NCBI GenBank assembly: GCA_022495005.1
Contig: JAGYXB010001996.1
Coordinates: forward strand, 1,054,001-1,118,000
Reading direction: 5' to 3'
DNA length: 64,000 nt
From: Rhyacophila brunnea
Lineage: Eukaryota; Arthropoda; Insecta; Trichoptera; Rhyacophilidae
A program made the position numbers and the translations under genes. Below the pieces are notes generated by a model. That model searched no databases. It had not been told where the DNA came from and saw only the letters and a list, made by a program, of their open reading frames with translations. The first letter of the stretch is position 1; every line of letters begins with the position of its first letter. Positions 1 to 12,300 of the stretch are shown here, one piece after another.

Positions 1-115
1 AAGCGGCATTTGAAACGGTGCTTCTGAGGCTGCTGTAAAAAGACTTGATAGACTGACTCCATTGATCTTGTCTTTAAAAGGCGGCAAACTTGTCATATAC
101 ATTGTATCTAATATC
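1..115 (-). CDS. PARN: PARN exon 7 (cut by window edge)
   Basis: Acceptor TTTTCAG, then [15 protein letters not shown], containing the third catalytic aspartate (D319). The exon reads open to base 1. Confidence 0.92.
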
Positions 116-3100
116 CTGAAAATAAAAAAATCTTGATGAACATAACTAAAACAAGAGTGATTTTTCAACTTTTTTCGAGAATTATGGAATATTTAATTTT
201 CAAGAATTATAGATAGATTGATCGATTTCTCAAGAATCTGACGGTCTTACAAGAGGAACATTATTATTTTAATGTATTTTTCCAAATCTGCCGGAACACT
301 CGTAGTGTTTTATAACAAGGTATGGCGTATGAAACCAGACTATTCAAAAAATTGTGATAAGTTGTAAATTATTTTTATTTTGGATTACTGGTACTGGCTT
401 GCGGGATGTGACGTGATATAATGACGTTTGCGTGATTCCAGTGTGGCACAATACTACGTGAACATACTCAGACAGGTATTTTTATGCAGAGGACTAACTA
501 GAATTCGTGTGCGGCTAACAAACATGGAACTGTGCTAACACGGCTTGAATGATCTTTGTGCAAATGTCATGAACATTTTTCAATATATCGAAAATCTCAT
601 TTACAATTTCTCAAGAAATGAGAATATTGAAATTTCCTAAAATAGAAATTTCTTGAGAAATCTTTCAACATGAGTGGGCAATTTTTTATTTAAAAATAAA
701 ACTGTTTGAAAATAATGAATATCTGTACCTGGGAAATACACATGTGGCGAATTCTTTAAATTCTTTATAATCCTCCGGTAATGGTGAAAAGAAGTGTCCT
801 AATACGTGGATTACGTCAAGCAGCAAACAATGTCCAATAACAAGTTTCCTCTAAAAATAGGAAGACAAAACATTAATACAAAACTATAGACGCATGCATA
901 CATGCACATGGCGGAAGATTTTGACAGAGAAAAAAATTATATTATAAAAAATAAAATACAATCATTTGGGAATATTATTATCCTTACTATTAAAAATCTT
1001 CATAAGTGGCATTAGCCTGGGGTGCACAAAAATTTTCACTATGGCTCTGTGTATATATTATATATATAATATGATTTAATCGAAATTTAATGGATTTTCA
1101 TCAATAGAAAACATTGAAAATAAATTTGGTTTTTCTTACAGATTCGCTTATTTTTCTTGCTATTCTCGAAAATCCAACGCAGTTTTCGAGTTCCTCCCAT
1201 TCTAGTCTTTGTGTTTCTTCATTCTTTTGTATGAGATCTGACTGATCAGACACGCGTGATATCACCATTATACTAAAAAAACCACATTAGGACATTAGTT
1301 GATTTCAATAACCGTTAAAATGCTATAGCAAATATTACTTTCCAAACATAACCCATAATATTATCAAAAGCAATTGTCAATTTTTAAATTACGTAAAAAT
1401 AATTTCTAATCATGGTAAAGAAATTTCAAATTTCGGTAAAATAAAATTAACCAAAAATTAACTTATACACTGTGACTTCCAAATTATAGCTCTTCCAATG
1501 GATAAAGGAGCAACGGATAAAGAACTCTGTTAGGTTTCGAAGCGCATTGATAAATGGAGCTAGCTGATGTTGACAGTAGTAAAGTCCGTAAGACTTAAAT
1601 ATTATAATACCAATGTATTATTTTTAAATGCATAAAACACCAATATTTACAGGCAGTCTACAATATCAATTATCACATATCTCGAATGGCATGTATGCAA
1701 AGTTTGTATTTAAAAAATGCACTCTGACGGCAAATGAGATGTACGTACTATAATTAATGAAATAATTAAAGCTTTCATATTTCTTTCAATAATTGTTTTT
1801 CCCAGAATGTGATATTATGTATTCTCACTCAAACACATGATATTAATCTGTAAATTTTGTGATGGACAACTATTATATCCTCAGCTGCACAGAACTATGG
1901 TACTTTTCCTAGTATGTAGTCAATCCATAAACTGATCGGTATTCATTAATAAAAAAAGCTTCATTTCAAAATGTCAAGATGGCAATACCGTTAAAACCTC
2001 CAATGTGACAACTTTGATAAAATGTTTTTCTTTTAATACATAATTATACCACACCGCATAGTTTAGTAAAACCCTCAATATCAATTAATTTATATAAACC
2101 TCTGAATTATCATGTCCTCTTTTAATAAGACTGTAATATCTCCAAATTATGTAGTAGTAAAATCCACCTTCATGTTAGTGCTTATAAAGAAGTTTTTTGC
2201 CTCTTCACTTTTGTCACAACGGAGGTTTTTAAACATGCCATTGCTGATAGTCGAAATCCACTAAATATGAGTTAACCTATTCACAAAGCTGAATGACAAC
2301 TATCATAATAATATTATTATATCCAAATGGCTGACAAAATAAATTGACGGAATCTTTAAAAAAAAAACCTAAAAAATAACATGCTATTAAAATAATATCA
2401 CCGATTTTGAAAAATATAATAAAATAGATGAATTAAGTTGTCAAAATGTGAATTACCTTTTTTTATCATTAACTCGATTACTGGCAATGTGAACAGTGTT
2501 TTGAAATCTCAATTCCAGCTCTTGAAAAAGCAGTCTCCGAATAAAGGAATTCAAATTGTCAAATGCAATACTATCCGCTGTACCCTCGTCCAAAAATTTC
2601 TTTACTTTTTCACTGGAAAATAATTAATTTCACATTTGTATATTATTGCCTTACTGAGAAAATCAAAATTATGGACAAATATTTAATTATTATAGGAACG
2701 GGATTCTGTTGACATAATGTATGAATCCACCACTTCGTTGTCTACCAAAAACTGAAAATTTAAAAAAAAAATCATAATACCTTACCGTGAAATTTAAGAG
2801 ATGAATGGTGTTTTTTCTAAGATTTCAATATAATATCTTGATTTATAAACTAACCACTTATTTTAAAATACATGTAGGTACTTTGGTTGACTAAACATGT
2901 CATTGTTGTCAGAAATCAAGTAAAAATTAATCCCAGTATTAAAATATTTTCATCTTGAGAATAGAGATCCAGGGATTGAAAATAGCAATCTAGTTGGCAT
3001 TTATAACTCATTTACTCTGGATGTAACTTGATTATTTTTATTATAACTCTTATGCCTGGTCCACACCGGCAACAAGTCGCGCGACAACTCGTTAAATTTT

Positions 3101-6100
3101 ACGATAATTATCATAATTGCTTAAGAAATTTTACGATAATTATCATGCTTATCGTAAAATTTAACGAGTTGTCGCGCGACTTGTTTTCGGTGTGGACCCG
3201 GCATTATGGTGACAGTTTGTTGACAACAAGAGCAAGAGACAGATAATTAACATAAGATCACATCAATAATACTTATTGTACCCATCTTTATATCATAAAA
3301 TAGTCAATTTGTTTTTATATACACTGGGTAATATAATAATCTTCGGCCCGATTATTTAGCAAACTTCATTTATGGTAGCAGCTATCAAATCATAAAAACA
3401 CACCCAAGTTATTTAGAAGAACTTCTATCAGCCAAAAAACTTTGAGACTAGAATAATTACATATCATAAAATATCTGAATACTTTACCACAGTTCCTCTA
3501 TTTGGACTTTGTCCACTTCAGGAATGACAATTAAAGCCTTAGGATCAGTATTGCCAGTTGAAAATCTCTTTGTGTTGGCTTGTGCCTGCTTTTCCTCTAA
3601 TTGCTCTCGCATTTTGACTTCTTCCGCGGCAGTTGTGTACGAAATACCTGTAATATTATTATAAAATACTTAAATTAAATTAGTACCTATGACATGTCAT
3701 AAATTCTTAACGACAAAAAATGAAGGTAGAAATTGAAATAAAGACTCGATGGCTATTTTAAATGTGAAGCGAATGATTGATATTAAACACAGATTTTATT
3801 TCATATTTCCGGCAGTGGGTCTTTCAACACACATCATACGATTACAGACACAGTTATATGTAAGTAGAGTCGTTACTAATGTCAATCGTGGGGTTGACGA
3901 AGTGGTCGTTTATGCAGGTAGGAAGTAGAGCCTAGACTCTAATTGGACAGCGTATAAAGTGAGTTGTGGGGAAGAACGAAGACAAAGGCTCAAACCCTCT
4001 ACATGTTGCAATTTGTCTGTGTTGCATATATCATAGCAGTAGTTTTCAAATATTTTCATTCCATGGCGCCATAAAAAATATGTACCAATGTTCTGAGAAC
4101 CAAATTGAAAATTATATTATATTCAGAATCTATATTATATTATATTCAAGATTAGAAATTACATTATATTATATTCGGAATATATATATTAAGAATCAGA
4201 TATCAGACCATTTTTTATAGCTGTTCTGAGCTAAAAATCAAAAGTATCAAAATTTCAAAATTCAAATTCTGACTAACAAGATTTTTTTTTCTTTGTGTCA
4301 ATCAACATTTTTTGATATTATTTGTCAGTGTTTCAAAATATCATATCAATTTTGGGCTATATATACTGCCGTCTTTTTACTTAGCAGGGCAGTACTTATA
4401 TATTATTGGTACACTATTGGTTAACAGTGCAAGGAGTGTAGACAAGGAGACTTCATGATGGGGACAGAATTCTGACGGGAGTGCAAAATAACTGATGCAG
4501 CATATAAGGCAGTGGCGAAGGCTCCATACTAAGCGATTATTTAAAGCCTACCTTCTAAGATAACTATATCTTCAAGTATTTATTTCAAATTTAAATACAT
4601 ATGGAATATTTTAAAATAATAAAAGTCATCTATGATGTGAATTTGAATGTAGATTGGCCCGACTGTTTAAATTAGTCAAGTTTAGAATCAAACAAAAAAT
4701 TACAAGCGAGTAGCGACATCTGTTTATGTTCTTTGAATGACAATTATTGACAACATAATCGAAAATTGTTTTCTATACTTATGATGACTCATCTCTTCAA
4801 GCAAGTCTACAAATTTTGTCGCGTTTCGGAAGCGCCGAGAGACCCGCTTCCGACTCTTTTACAAATTCTTCTACAAATTTTATTGTCTATGCCGGCCGCT
4901 TTAAGCAAATAATAAATCAATAAGATGATTTAAAAAAATAATGTCTATTGGGTTCAATCAGATATAATTATTAATTGTTTTTAAAAATAACAAATAATTG
5001 TATCTCGTGATAATTATTTAGATTAATTCAGTCATAGACAAACATAATTTATATCGTTTTAATTCAGTCAGATTGTTGTTCAAAACATGGTGGTATAGTT
5101 TTATTTTGTGAGACAATTCAGTGATTTATTGTGTTCTGAATGTAGATAGATTATCTTGTTTTGTACCCTGAGTCATTCGTCAGTGCTTTAATTACAAATT
5201 ATTTGTAAAAATGTCTACTTTTCCAATTGAAATTGGTCATTGATTGTTGTAGTACGGATCAAATTTTAAAAATATCGTTTTCGAGTTTGACGTTTATGTG
5301 TCCACACATATTGTCAAATTACTCAAAATCAAACTAGATATTCGAATCTTTCAATTATAGCTATTGAAAAAGAATTATTAATTAAATTAAAACGTGGGCA
5401 AACATTTTATGATGTTTTAAAAAAAATTCTGCAGAAAAACAGACGAATTGGCTTGAGTACAAATGTTCGTATAGTAAGCCTTTATATTAATTACCTACTG
5501 AAATATCTTGAAGTGTTTTGAATGGCAAAATGACAACAACGGCTTTTTTCAAAGGCACCAATGATATATTATTTTTGGGCGTATGTTACGTGTATGAATG
5601 TTTATGAAAATACATAATTTAAACTCATCGCTCAATTTTGTACCGTCGGTGAGCTATCGAAATTTCAACGATTTAGTGTGTCGTTGTCATTAGTGTGCAC
5701 ATATTATTATTCATCAGTACTAATATCGTAAGTATTATCTTCTTATTTCCTGTAAGTATACCTTACAAGTGTGCTATTTTTCTCTGATCTCTACAGCCTA
5801 CCTCTTCCCAAAAGTCACCCTTCGCCACTGATATAAGGTAGGTACTATTAAGATAACATTCTTCCATCCATACCTTCATAGAAAAGCTTATTAAAGTCAA
5901 ACTTCTGTGTAGCTAAGAAATCGATACTGGAGCTTTGACAGGAGAAAATCCTCTCATTTAAAGACCGACCAGCCAGTCTTGGGAAGATATAGAAATTGAA
6001 TGCACATTGTTTGAATGACTTTGATATTTTGTCATATCTGTAGGCACATAGCCCGAATTGAACCAGAAGAAATGGAGTCGATTCGGTGAATAATATGTGA

Positions 6101-8100
6101 TAGTATTCTGCCGGAGTGGAGAATGCATTTATGTCACGACCAGTTCTCAGTCCGGTGAATTCTCCATCCATGCAGAGGAAGTCAGCATTGTCAATGGCCT
6201 TCTCGATATCCGGTAGAACCGCTTTGAAGTCTGAAATTAAAAAAATAATACAGATTTCTTTATCCACAACATACTCAAGGACTACTTACTAAAATCGAAC
6301 GCGGCTATTACGATCACGGGTACAGCGAGATCTTGGATGTAACATGGAAACTTTCATTTACATTTTAATTTATGATTTTCTCCATACATTTATTCACTTT
6401 TATAACAAGCTCCTTATCAGATATACCGAGCTAAAATATCGTAAAAATTTTTTTTAAAACTGTTAATGTGTCGATTGTTTAAAAACATTTCGACACTAAG
6501 CAATAAAATCCGGCTAGACAGGATGCCGTCAGGGTCGGATTACGTTTATGACACTAGTTAAGTGTCTAAGTACCTACCTAATTGGTTGATTCGCTGACAA
6601 TATTGAAAAAGTATCCAAGCATATGGTTGAAATTCCATGTAAAAAATCCAAGGTTTGTGATGTCGGTAGGTACCTACGTACAAGCGTTCATTACAATAAA
6701 CAACTTCTTTTGTAGTTTATGAATACCATGCTTGTTTCGGGGAAAAATTCTAATTGTGTATTTTTGTTTGAATTGCGACTTTTTGTGCTATGTGACCGCT
6801 CATTTAAAAATACCTTTTCTCTGATATAACGAGTAATGCTTATAACGAGCAAATTCAGTCGGTCCCATCTTCCTCGTAATAACCAAGTTCGACTGTATTT
6901 TAATGTACGGTTTGTGCTGGGTTATATTTCAATTAAAAAAATACTTAAGTTTACTTGTTCCACAATTATTTGTACACATGCGCAAATCCAATTTACTTAT
7001 CATTTGAAAATCATACTTTGAACATGTCCTTTATTGTCAGGGTTTAATTAAATTTTGAAAACTAACCATCTGCAATTAGTATTCTGAGTTCAATGAAAAT
7101 AAATAAGTATGAATGAGTAAGTTTAGTGTACTATTTATGTCAGATCTCCACAGCCTACCTCACTTAGTAGGTAATAATAATTATGCAGTTGTTTCTTCTC
7201 GCTTGCCTAACCATTGCCCACTGAAGAAGGAAGCCGATAAATTACACGACTGGTCCTACTTTTCGCCCCTCCCGTTGTCTATGGATGACCTGTCATTGTC
7301 TATAGAGTGCTCATACTGACGCGTCTGTCGTGTTCACTTGTCGGAGTATTCTTAGTTTCAGATTATTTTAACATATCTTGGAGACCTTGGAGTTCATCTG
7401 ATTTAGTGGTTATGTGTTACAGTGTTATTAATAATTGGAAGTGACGATCAAAGTAAGTAAACTTCTTCTGTGTATAATGATATCATAATACACTAGGACG
7501 TTTATCAATGTGACAGTCGATTCTAAATGTTGTAAAAAATTCTAAACTAATAACTTATTATTATACTCTTCAGTCATTATAGAATACCAAACTCTGCTTG
7601 CAAGTACGTTATCAATAAATAGTATGGCAGTGGACCACTCGTTGCTTGCGCAAAAAGTTATGCTCAGGCTTTATTAATCTAAAGATGGCGGTGGCCCAAC
7701 TCATCTCAGGAATATTGAGTCTCATTCCATCTTCACATTTCTCATAATTCTTTTGTTTTGACATTCATCTTGATTGCATTTTTACCTGCTAGATAAAAAT
7801 TGCGCGGCAAATTCGCTGTTTGATAATTCGAATTGATGGTTCGCGCGGGAAAACCCGACTAATACACGGTTCAAATAACAGAATCAAGTGTGGAAGGTTC
7901 AATAACAAGAAAACTATGTGTCGATCCTGGATTTTTAATCTCCAAACTAATCTTCTGTCGCGTATAAGATAAGCGGCAAAACTTTGGGTCTCCCGCAGTT
8001 TCCATGCACCGGCGATGAAAAACAATAATATATAGGTTATGTTTACAATTAACTTTATATATTCAAATAAATGAAACTTACTAGATCGCGTAACGTCCAT
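1..8100 (-). CDS. PARN: Poly(A)-specific ribonuclease PARN (3' end beyond left edge)
   Basis: DEDD-family 3'-exoribonuclease that removes poly(A) tails and trims small RNAs. Exons in order (minus strand): 8100-8082, 6230-5874, 3647-3488, 2612-2457, 1272-1140, 850-729, 115-1. They join in phase to give 354 residues without a stop. The protein starts MDVTRSNFK, like the vertebrate start. The first catalytic pair DGE falls at D28 and E30, the same numbers as in human [14 protein letters not shown] and [12 protein letters not shown] follow, then a helical R3H-like region (exon 4), VGFSRI (exon 5), [14 protein letters not shown] (exon 6), and LDT with the third catalytic Asp at D319 (exon 7). The fourth catalytic Asp and the RRM should lie left of the window. 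The gene diverges from ELAC2. Every donor is GT and every acceptor AG. Family assignment is secure; expression and UTRs are not visible. Confidence 0.95.
729..850 (-). CDS. PARN: PARN exon 6
   Basis: Encodes [15 protein letters not shown] and [10 protein letters not shown], the second conserved nuclease block. Donor GTACAG. The split AGG codon runs into ILDT of the next exon. Confidence 0.92.
1140..1272 (-). CDS. PARN: PARN exon 5
   Basis: Encodes IMVISRV, a Glu-rich helix and [16 protein letters not shown], which aligns with the human ELNDAVGFSRVIHAIANS block. Acceptor is a T-run plus AG; donor GTAAGA. Confidence 0.9.
2457..2612 (-). CDS. PARN: PARN exon 4 (R3H-like region)
   Basis: Encodes [20 protein letters not shown] followed by the basic helix [15 protein letters not shown], in the position of the R3H domain. 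Acceptor TTCCAG, donor GTAATT. Confidence 0.88.
3054..3203. mobile_element. 150-bp near-palindromic MITE, PIF/Harbinger-like
   Basis: The arms TGCCTGGTCCACACCGG and TGCCGGGTCCACACCGA are inverted and continue as an almost perfect hairpin through GTCGCGCGACAACTCGTTAA. TTA flanks both sides (3051-3053 and 3204-3206). A 3-bp TTA duplication with short inverted ends is typical of Harbinger MITEs. It sits in PARN intron 3. An apparent open frame across it is only the palindrome. Confidence 0.7.
3488..3647 (-). CDS. PARN: PARN exon 3
   Basis: Encodes [10 protein letters not shown] and a charged helix [14 protein letters not shown] that aligns with the human GIPYLNQEEE...SQANG region. Acceptor ATTACAG, donor GTAAAG; phase fits both neighbours. 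Confidence 0.9.
4510..5830. mobile_element. Non-autonomous hAT-like element, 1.32 kb
   Basis: Ends CAGTGGCGAAGG and CCTTCGCCACTG are inverted. An 8-bp duplication ATATAAGG lies at 4502-4509 and 5831-5838. Both features are hallmarks of hAT insertion. No transposase frame is visible inside. It fills much of PARN intron 2 and ends about 44 bp from the exon 2 donor. Shorter relatives sharing the GGTGGAGGTAGGCTGTGGAGATC-type terminal sequence are scattered through the window. Confidence 0.75.
5874..6230 (-). CDS. PARN: PARN exon 2 (CAF1/DEDD nuclease core)
   Basis: Preceded by acceptor TTTCAG and followed by donor GTATGG. Encodes the first catalytic motif CMDGEFTG and the conserved [20 protein letters not shown] block. 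Confidence 0.95.
7055..7165 (+). repeat. Fragment of dispersed hAT-like repeat family
   Basis: Carries the shared block (TTTTGAAAACTAACCATCTG, then TTAGTGTACTATTTATGTC and CTCCACAGCCTACCTC) that recurs near 18893-19035, 34337-34490, 42853-43110, 43755-43935, 44095-44215 and 44469-44640. Confidence 0.55.
8082..8100 (-). CDS. PARN: PARN exon 1 (start codon)
   Basis: Nineteen coding bases, MDVTRS plus one base, followed by donor GTAAGT. The split AAC codon completed by exon 2 gives RSNFK, which matches the vertebrate N-terminus and fixes this start. Confidence 0.85.
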
Positions 8101-8291
8101 GATTCCTAATAATCCATATATATGGTCACAGACAGTGGGGTAATTAGATGACAATTCACTACAACGCTATACTGATAAATAAGAAATGATTTCATGAAAA
8201 ATATATTATTTACAACGAGCCTTCTACACTGTCAAGCTGTCAGTGTATGGTGTCCATGTCCATAGACTAATATGATGGTGTCAGTCATACT

Positions 8292-8796
8292 CAGTGTTGC
8301 CATATTTTCAAAGTGGAATTATAGTACCGAGTCTCCAAAATTATAGTATTTCGGCCGAAAATATAGTACGCGTTGAATGACGAATACTTTTCAGCATTTT
8401 CCAAAAATTTCGCGTAAAGTAATTAACGTCACCTTTTTTTAGACAAAAATTCAAATGTAAAGTAATAACGTCTCGTTTTTTAGACAAAAATTCAACTGTA
8501 AGGTGATTAACATCTCGTTTTTTTAGACAACAAATGAAATGTAAGGTGATTAACGTCTCCTTTTTTTAGACAAAAATTCAAATAAAAGGTGATTAACGTC
8601 TCGTTTTTTAGACAAAAGTTAAAAAGTTAGGTATTTTAGTCCTCCCGAACAGCTTTAGCTCCATTTTTTAATCTATTTTTCCAGATTTTCAAAATTATAG
8701 TATTTTGGGCGTACTATATCTGTTTTATATCGTACATAGTACGCGGGCCAAAATTATAGTACAAATACTATAATTATAGTACGGTTGGCATCACTG
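8292..8796. mobile_element. hAT-type MITE with internal tandem array
   Basis: The element is 505 bp. Ends CAGTGTTGCCA and (reverse) CAGTGATGCCA are inverted, and GTCATACT is duplicated on both sides (8284-8291 and 8797-8804). Both halves are rich in AATTATAGTACG motifs. The centre holds five 41-43-bp tandem units. No coding capacity. Confidence 0.85.
8416..8622 (+). repeat. Five-copy ~42-bp tandem repeat
   Basis: Unit of the form AAGGTGATTAACGTCTCG, a T-run, then AGACAAAAATTCAAATGT. Five copies diverge by a few substitutions and T-run length changes. It lies inside the hAT MITE. Confidence 0.85.
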
Positions 8797-9424
8797 GTCA
8801 TACTTGTGTCCGTGTGTCGAACGTCGGTGGTATATTATCTATGGTGAGTGGCACAACTGAGATAGTGTTGCCATCTTTCTGTCACCTAATTATAGTACGC
8901 GATCCCAAAAATTATAGTTTTTCTCTGAAGTTATAGTACGCATTGTATTCGATTGAAAATGTATAGGTTTTTGGTTTGTCACAAAAAATGTCACCTCTTC
9001 CGGTCAAAAAAATTGACCGGCGAATCTGAGAAAATCTTTTCCGTTACGAGGTTTTAACATGGAACATGTTTTACTCATGATCTCCGACGCAAAAGCGTTA
9101 CGAAAAATAGACGCGCATACCGCCCACGGCCCGCAGTTTACATTAATTTTACATTCAGTAGCCTACATTCTGTGCGACGTATTGTTCGTCTGTTATTATT
9201 ACTTCTTTAGTTTTATTATTGTAATTACATAATTTTAAGAAAATTAAAATTGTTTGAATCCTTTGGATTCGGTTACTTTGACAAATAAATTTTCTTTCGA
9301 ATTTGGACAACCAGCATTCAGAGAATCACTAGGCAAAGCATGTTCCATGTTTAATAATTTTAGCCGTCAGGGTTTAACCATCATCTGAGGGGCCCAGGGG
9401 GGGCAAGCTTTTTTTTTACCACAC

Positions 9425-9600
9425 AAACTGATTCATAATCAGCGCTCGGAATGGAGCGGAACGCCCCGGAGCGCAGTTCCTGTTCATGGGATTTCCAAGG
9501 ATGGCGTTCCTGTTCGTTAAAACCTCGAAAATGGCGTACCAGTTCGTAAAATATCCGACGGACAGCGAGTCATCTAGTAAAATCCTCAAGCGTCATACTT
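9425..9600 (+). repeat. Degenerate short tandem repeat, GC-richer patch
   Basis: Repeats of about 31 bases built on TGGCGTTCCTGTTCGT and TGGCGTACCAGTTCGT, preceded by GGAATGGAGCGGAACGC. It stands out in base composition from the AT-rich surroundings. No gene is visible. Confidence 0.4.
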
Positions 9601-11987
9601 AATATTATTACGTTCCGGGTTAGATTTGAAATTTACGAAAATGAATTGATAGGTACAAAGGTACAAAAACATAAATATTTTTTTTATTAAAAAATAATTT
9701 TACTGGTTTAGAACCACTGAATTTTCTATTCTATGACCCGTACATAATGTACTTAATTTTTTTTGAAATAGTGATAGAGTAAGTGTAAGACAACATATTT
9801 GAGAACCAACCTTTTTTCAAGACAATACTGTTTTCAACGAATTTGGCCTTGAATGCACCAATAGACAGACCCTTTTGCGTCAATGGTGATAAAACAATAA
9901 AATTATATACAAAGAAATGCACTGGGGCTATGAGTAAGATTTATTGCATTGTCGCACGTATGGGACAATAATTTATTTTGAAAAAAAAAGGTTTTTATGA
10001 TTGTAAGGAAAGGTTGGAAGCAGGGAATTTTCTTTTCTGTGGTTGGAAGCTATTTTACATTTGAATGTAGATTTACTGTAGTATTGATTTATAAAACGAG
10101 ACACTTATTTTTTTCCAAGTTCATACATATTATTTTAATACAGTTAAGGTAACGTTACATGCCTAAATTTAATATAGTGAGTTAATAACGTAACAGTTAT
10201 AATGCACACTGGAACTTTTAAATGAAACACATTAAATACATATATTATCTTTACTATACAAATGACTTAATTAATTTGTTAAATATTGCACAAAAATAAC
10301 ATAGTAAAAATAGTATGAATAAAACTACGTGCCCTACCTAAGTATCTTCCGAGATAGGTATACTATATCTGTCCTACCGAGGGTTGAAATTCTTGAGCAC
10401 GTTTATGATCAATACGGCAGGGGTAGGCAATTGTTTTTTGTAATGAAACTTTAAATTTTGTATCGAGACAACCATAATTGACCGAATTGTCCATTTATCA
10501 TATAATTATGTTAGCGAAATTTACATGGGTTTGATGCGTTCGTAGTTATGTATTTCATAATGCAATCGGGGCCGTTCATTGGTCGTTTATCAATATTAAG
10601 TTGTATGCAGCCAATGACAAACGTTTTCATCAGAGGAAGCGACAAAATTAGACTCCTTATTTTTCCAAATTTAATCATTTTAAGTTGTGTTTTTTTTGTT
10701 TCCCATTACCTAACCCCCATGCTTTGCTGCTCTACACTAATTTATTTTTATATTCCTCACATTATTGATGAATTGATGAAGTTCAACGGAAATACTTTGC
10801 AGTGAAAAACTAAGTAGGTACCAAGAGAGATAGAATAAAATAAGGGAGGCCTTCATCCAGCACTGGATCGACCAAGGTTAATGGGTTGGGTTCTAAATAA
10901 TTATTATTGCATACATGAAAAAACCTAACTATTGCAGCTGCTTTGCTAAATTTTTAAATTTCCGTAAAACTTGTGCTCTGACATCGTTTAAAAACTCTTT
11001 GTAGGTACTTAATAGCTTAAATTGTTGTTTAATAATTTCTAATGGGGTCAAATATTTCATATTAAATAATAAATACAGTCATACCAGAACATACGTATTT
11101 GCTGTTTTACCTACCTACTCAACGTTACGGAATCGCCAGATAATAATTATTTATCCTAATCTATTATAATATTTTACATTGAGTAACAAAAAAAAATCAT
11201 CATCATATCATTTCCTCATATATTTTTATTGTTTTAATTTTATAAGGATATATTTCGGGTTGAATGAACTGTGTTTTTGATGGTTAAACTAATATAATAA
11301 TACATTTAATAACTTAAATCAAATAATTCCATAATTAATATAGATACATATTCGTGAACATCGTATGCATGTTAAAAATTTTTGTATTGTTTAAGGTACA
11401 ATACGAAATAAAAATATTTGAATAAATCAATCAGAATCCAATGGGATAAATATATGAAAAATTTCCCTGTATATAACAATTTCTATAACATTGGAAACCT
11501 ATTAGAATAAATTATCCTACATGTCCACATGATGTAAATATTTTTTTCTAATAATATGTACCTACACTTCTGAGGTTGTTTAAAATGATTCATATTTAAT
11601 AAAGAATGCTACATTTGTAAATCTTGCGTATTACATACTTTTTTAATAAATTATTAAAAACCATGCCCTTGCTTTTTCGTATACGATGGATTTTAATTTG
11701 ATTAAAAAATAGTTTACCATAATCAAAATATTTCGAATTTACGAAAAATCAGAGCTTTGAAAAAAGCGGCATGTATTTTGTTTAAACCGAAGTATCTTCA
11801 CTCATATTTCTATCCACTCTTATTTTTATTCAAACTACTAACGAAACCAATGGGAAATTGTGATTAGTTTGTCTATTTCATGTATTTTAATAATGTTTCC
11901 CACTCCAATTAGATTCATATACGATTAGTTATTTATATTTGTATAATTATTAATGTATTTTTTAGAAAACGATTTCGTAAACTAAAA

Positions 11988-12300
11988 TGACTAATAATTG
12001 TTATAGCCGATAGCGTATTGGGCGAAGATGATGATGAAAAAATTACATCATGAAAATGATACTAAAATGGCCACTAATTGTTATAGCCGATAGCGTATTG
12101 GGCGAAGATGATGATGAAAAAAGTACATCATGAAAATGATACTAAAATGGCCATTAATTGTTATAGCCGATAGCGTATTGGGCGAAGATGATGATGAAAA
12201 AAGTACATCATGAAAATGATACTAATGACCACTAATTGTTATAGCCGATAGCGTATTGGGCGAAGATGATGATGAAAAAAGTAAATCATGTAAAACTAAA
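11988..12300 (+). repeat. Four-copy 80-bp tandem repeat
   Basis: TTATAGCCGATAGCGTATTG begins copies at 12001, 12081, 12161 and 12239 (periods 80, 80 and 78). The copies are almost identical, including a GATGATGATG stretch. They lie upstream of ELAC2 in the intergenic gap. Confidence 0.9.

Noticed and set aside
3028..3246. 72-codon open frame
   Set aside because: It runs across the 150-bp palindromic MITE. The reading is a product of the hairpin sequence, with no domain or splice support.
10548..10805. 85-codon hydrophobic frame in the PARN-ELAC2 gap
   Set aside because: Low-complexity translation of AT-rich DNA with no recognisable family and no splice or promoter context.
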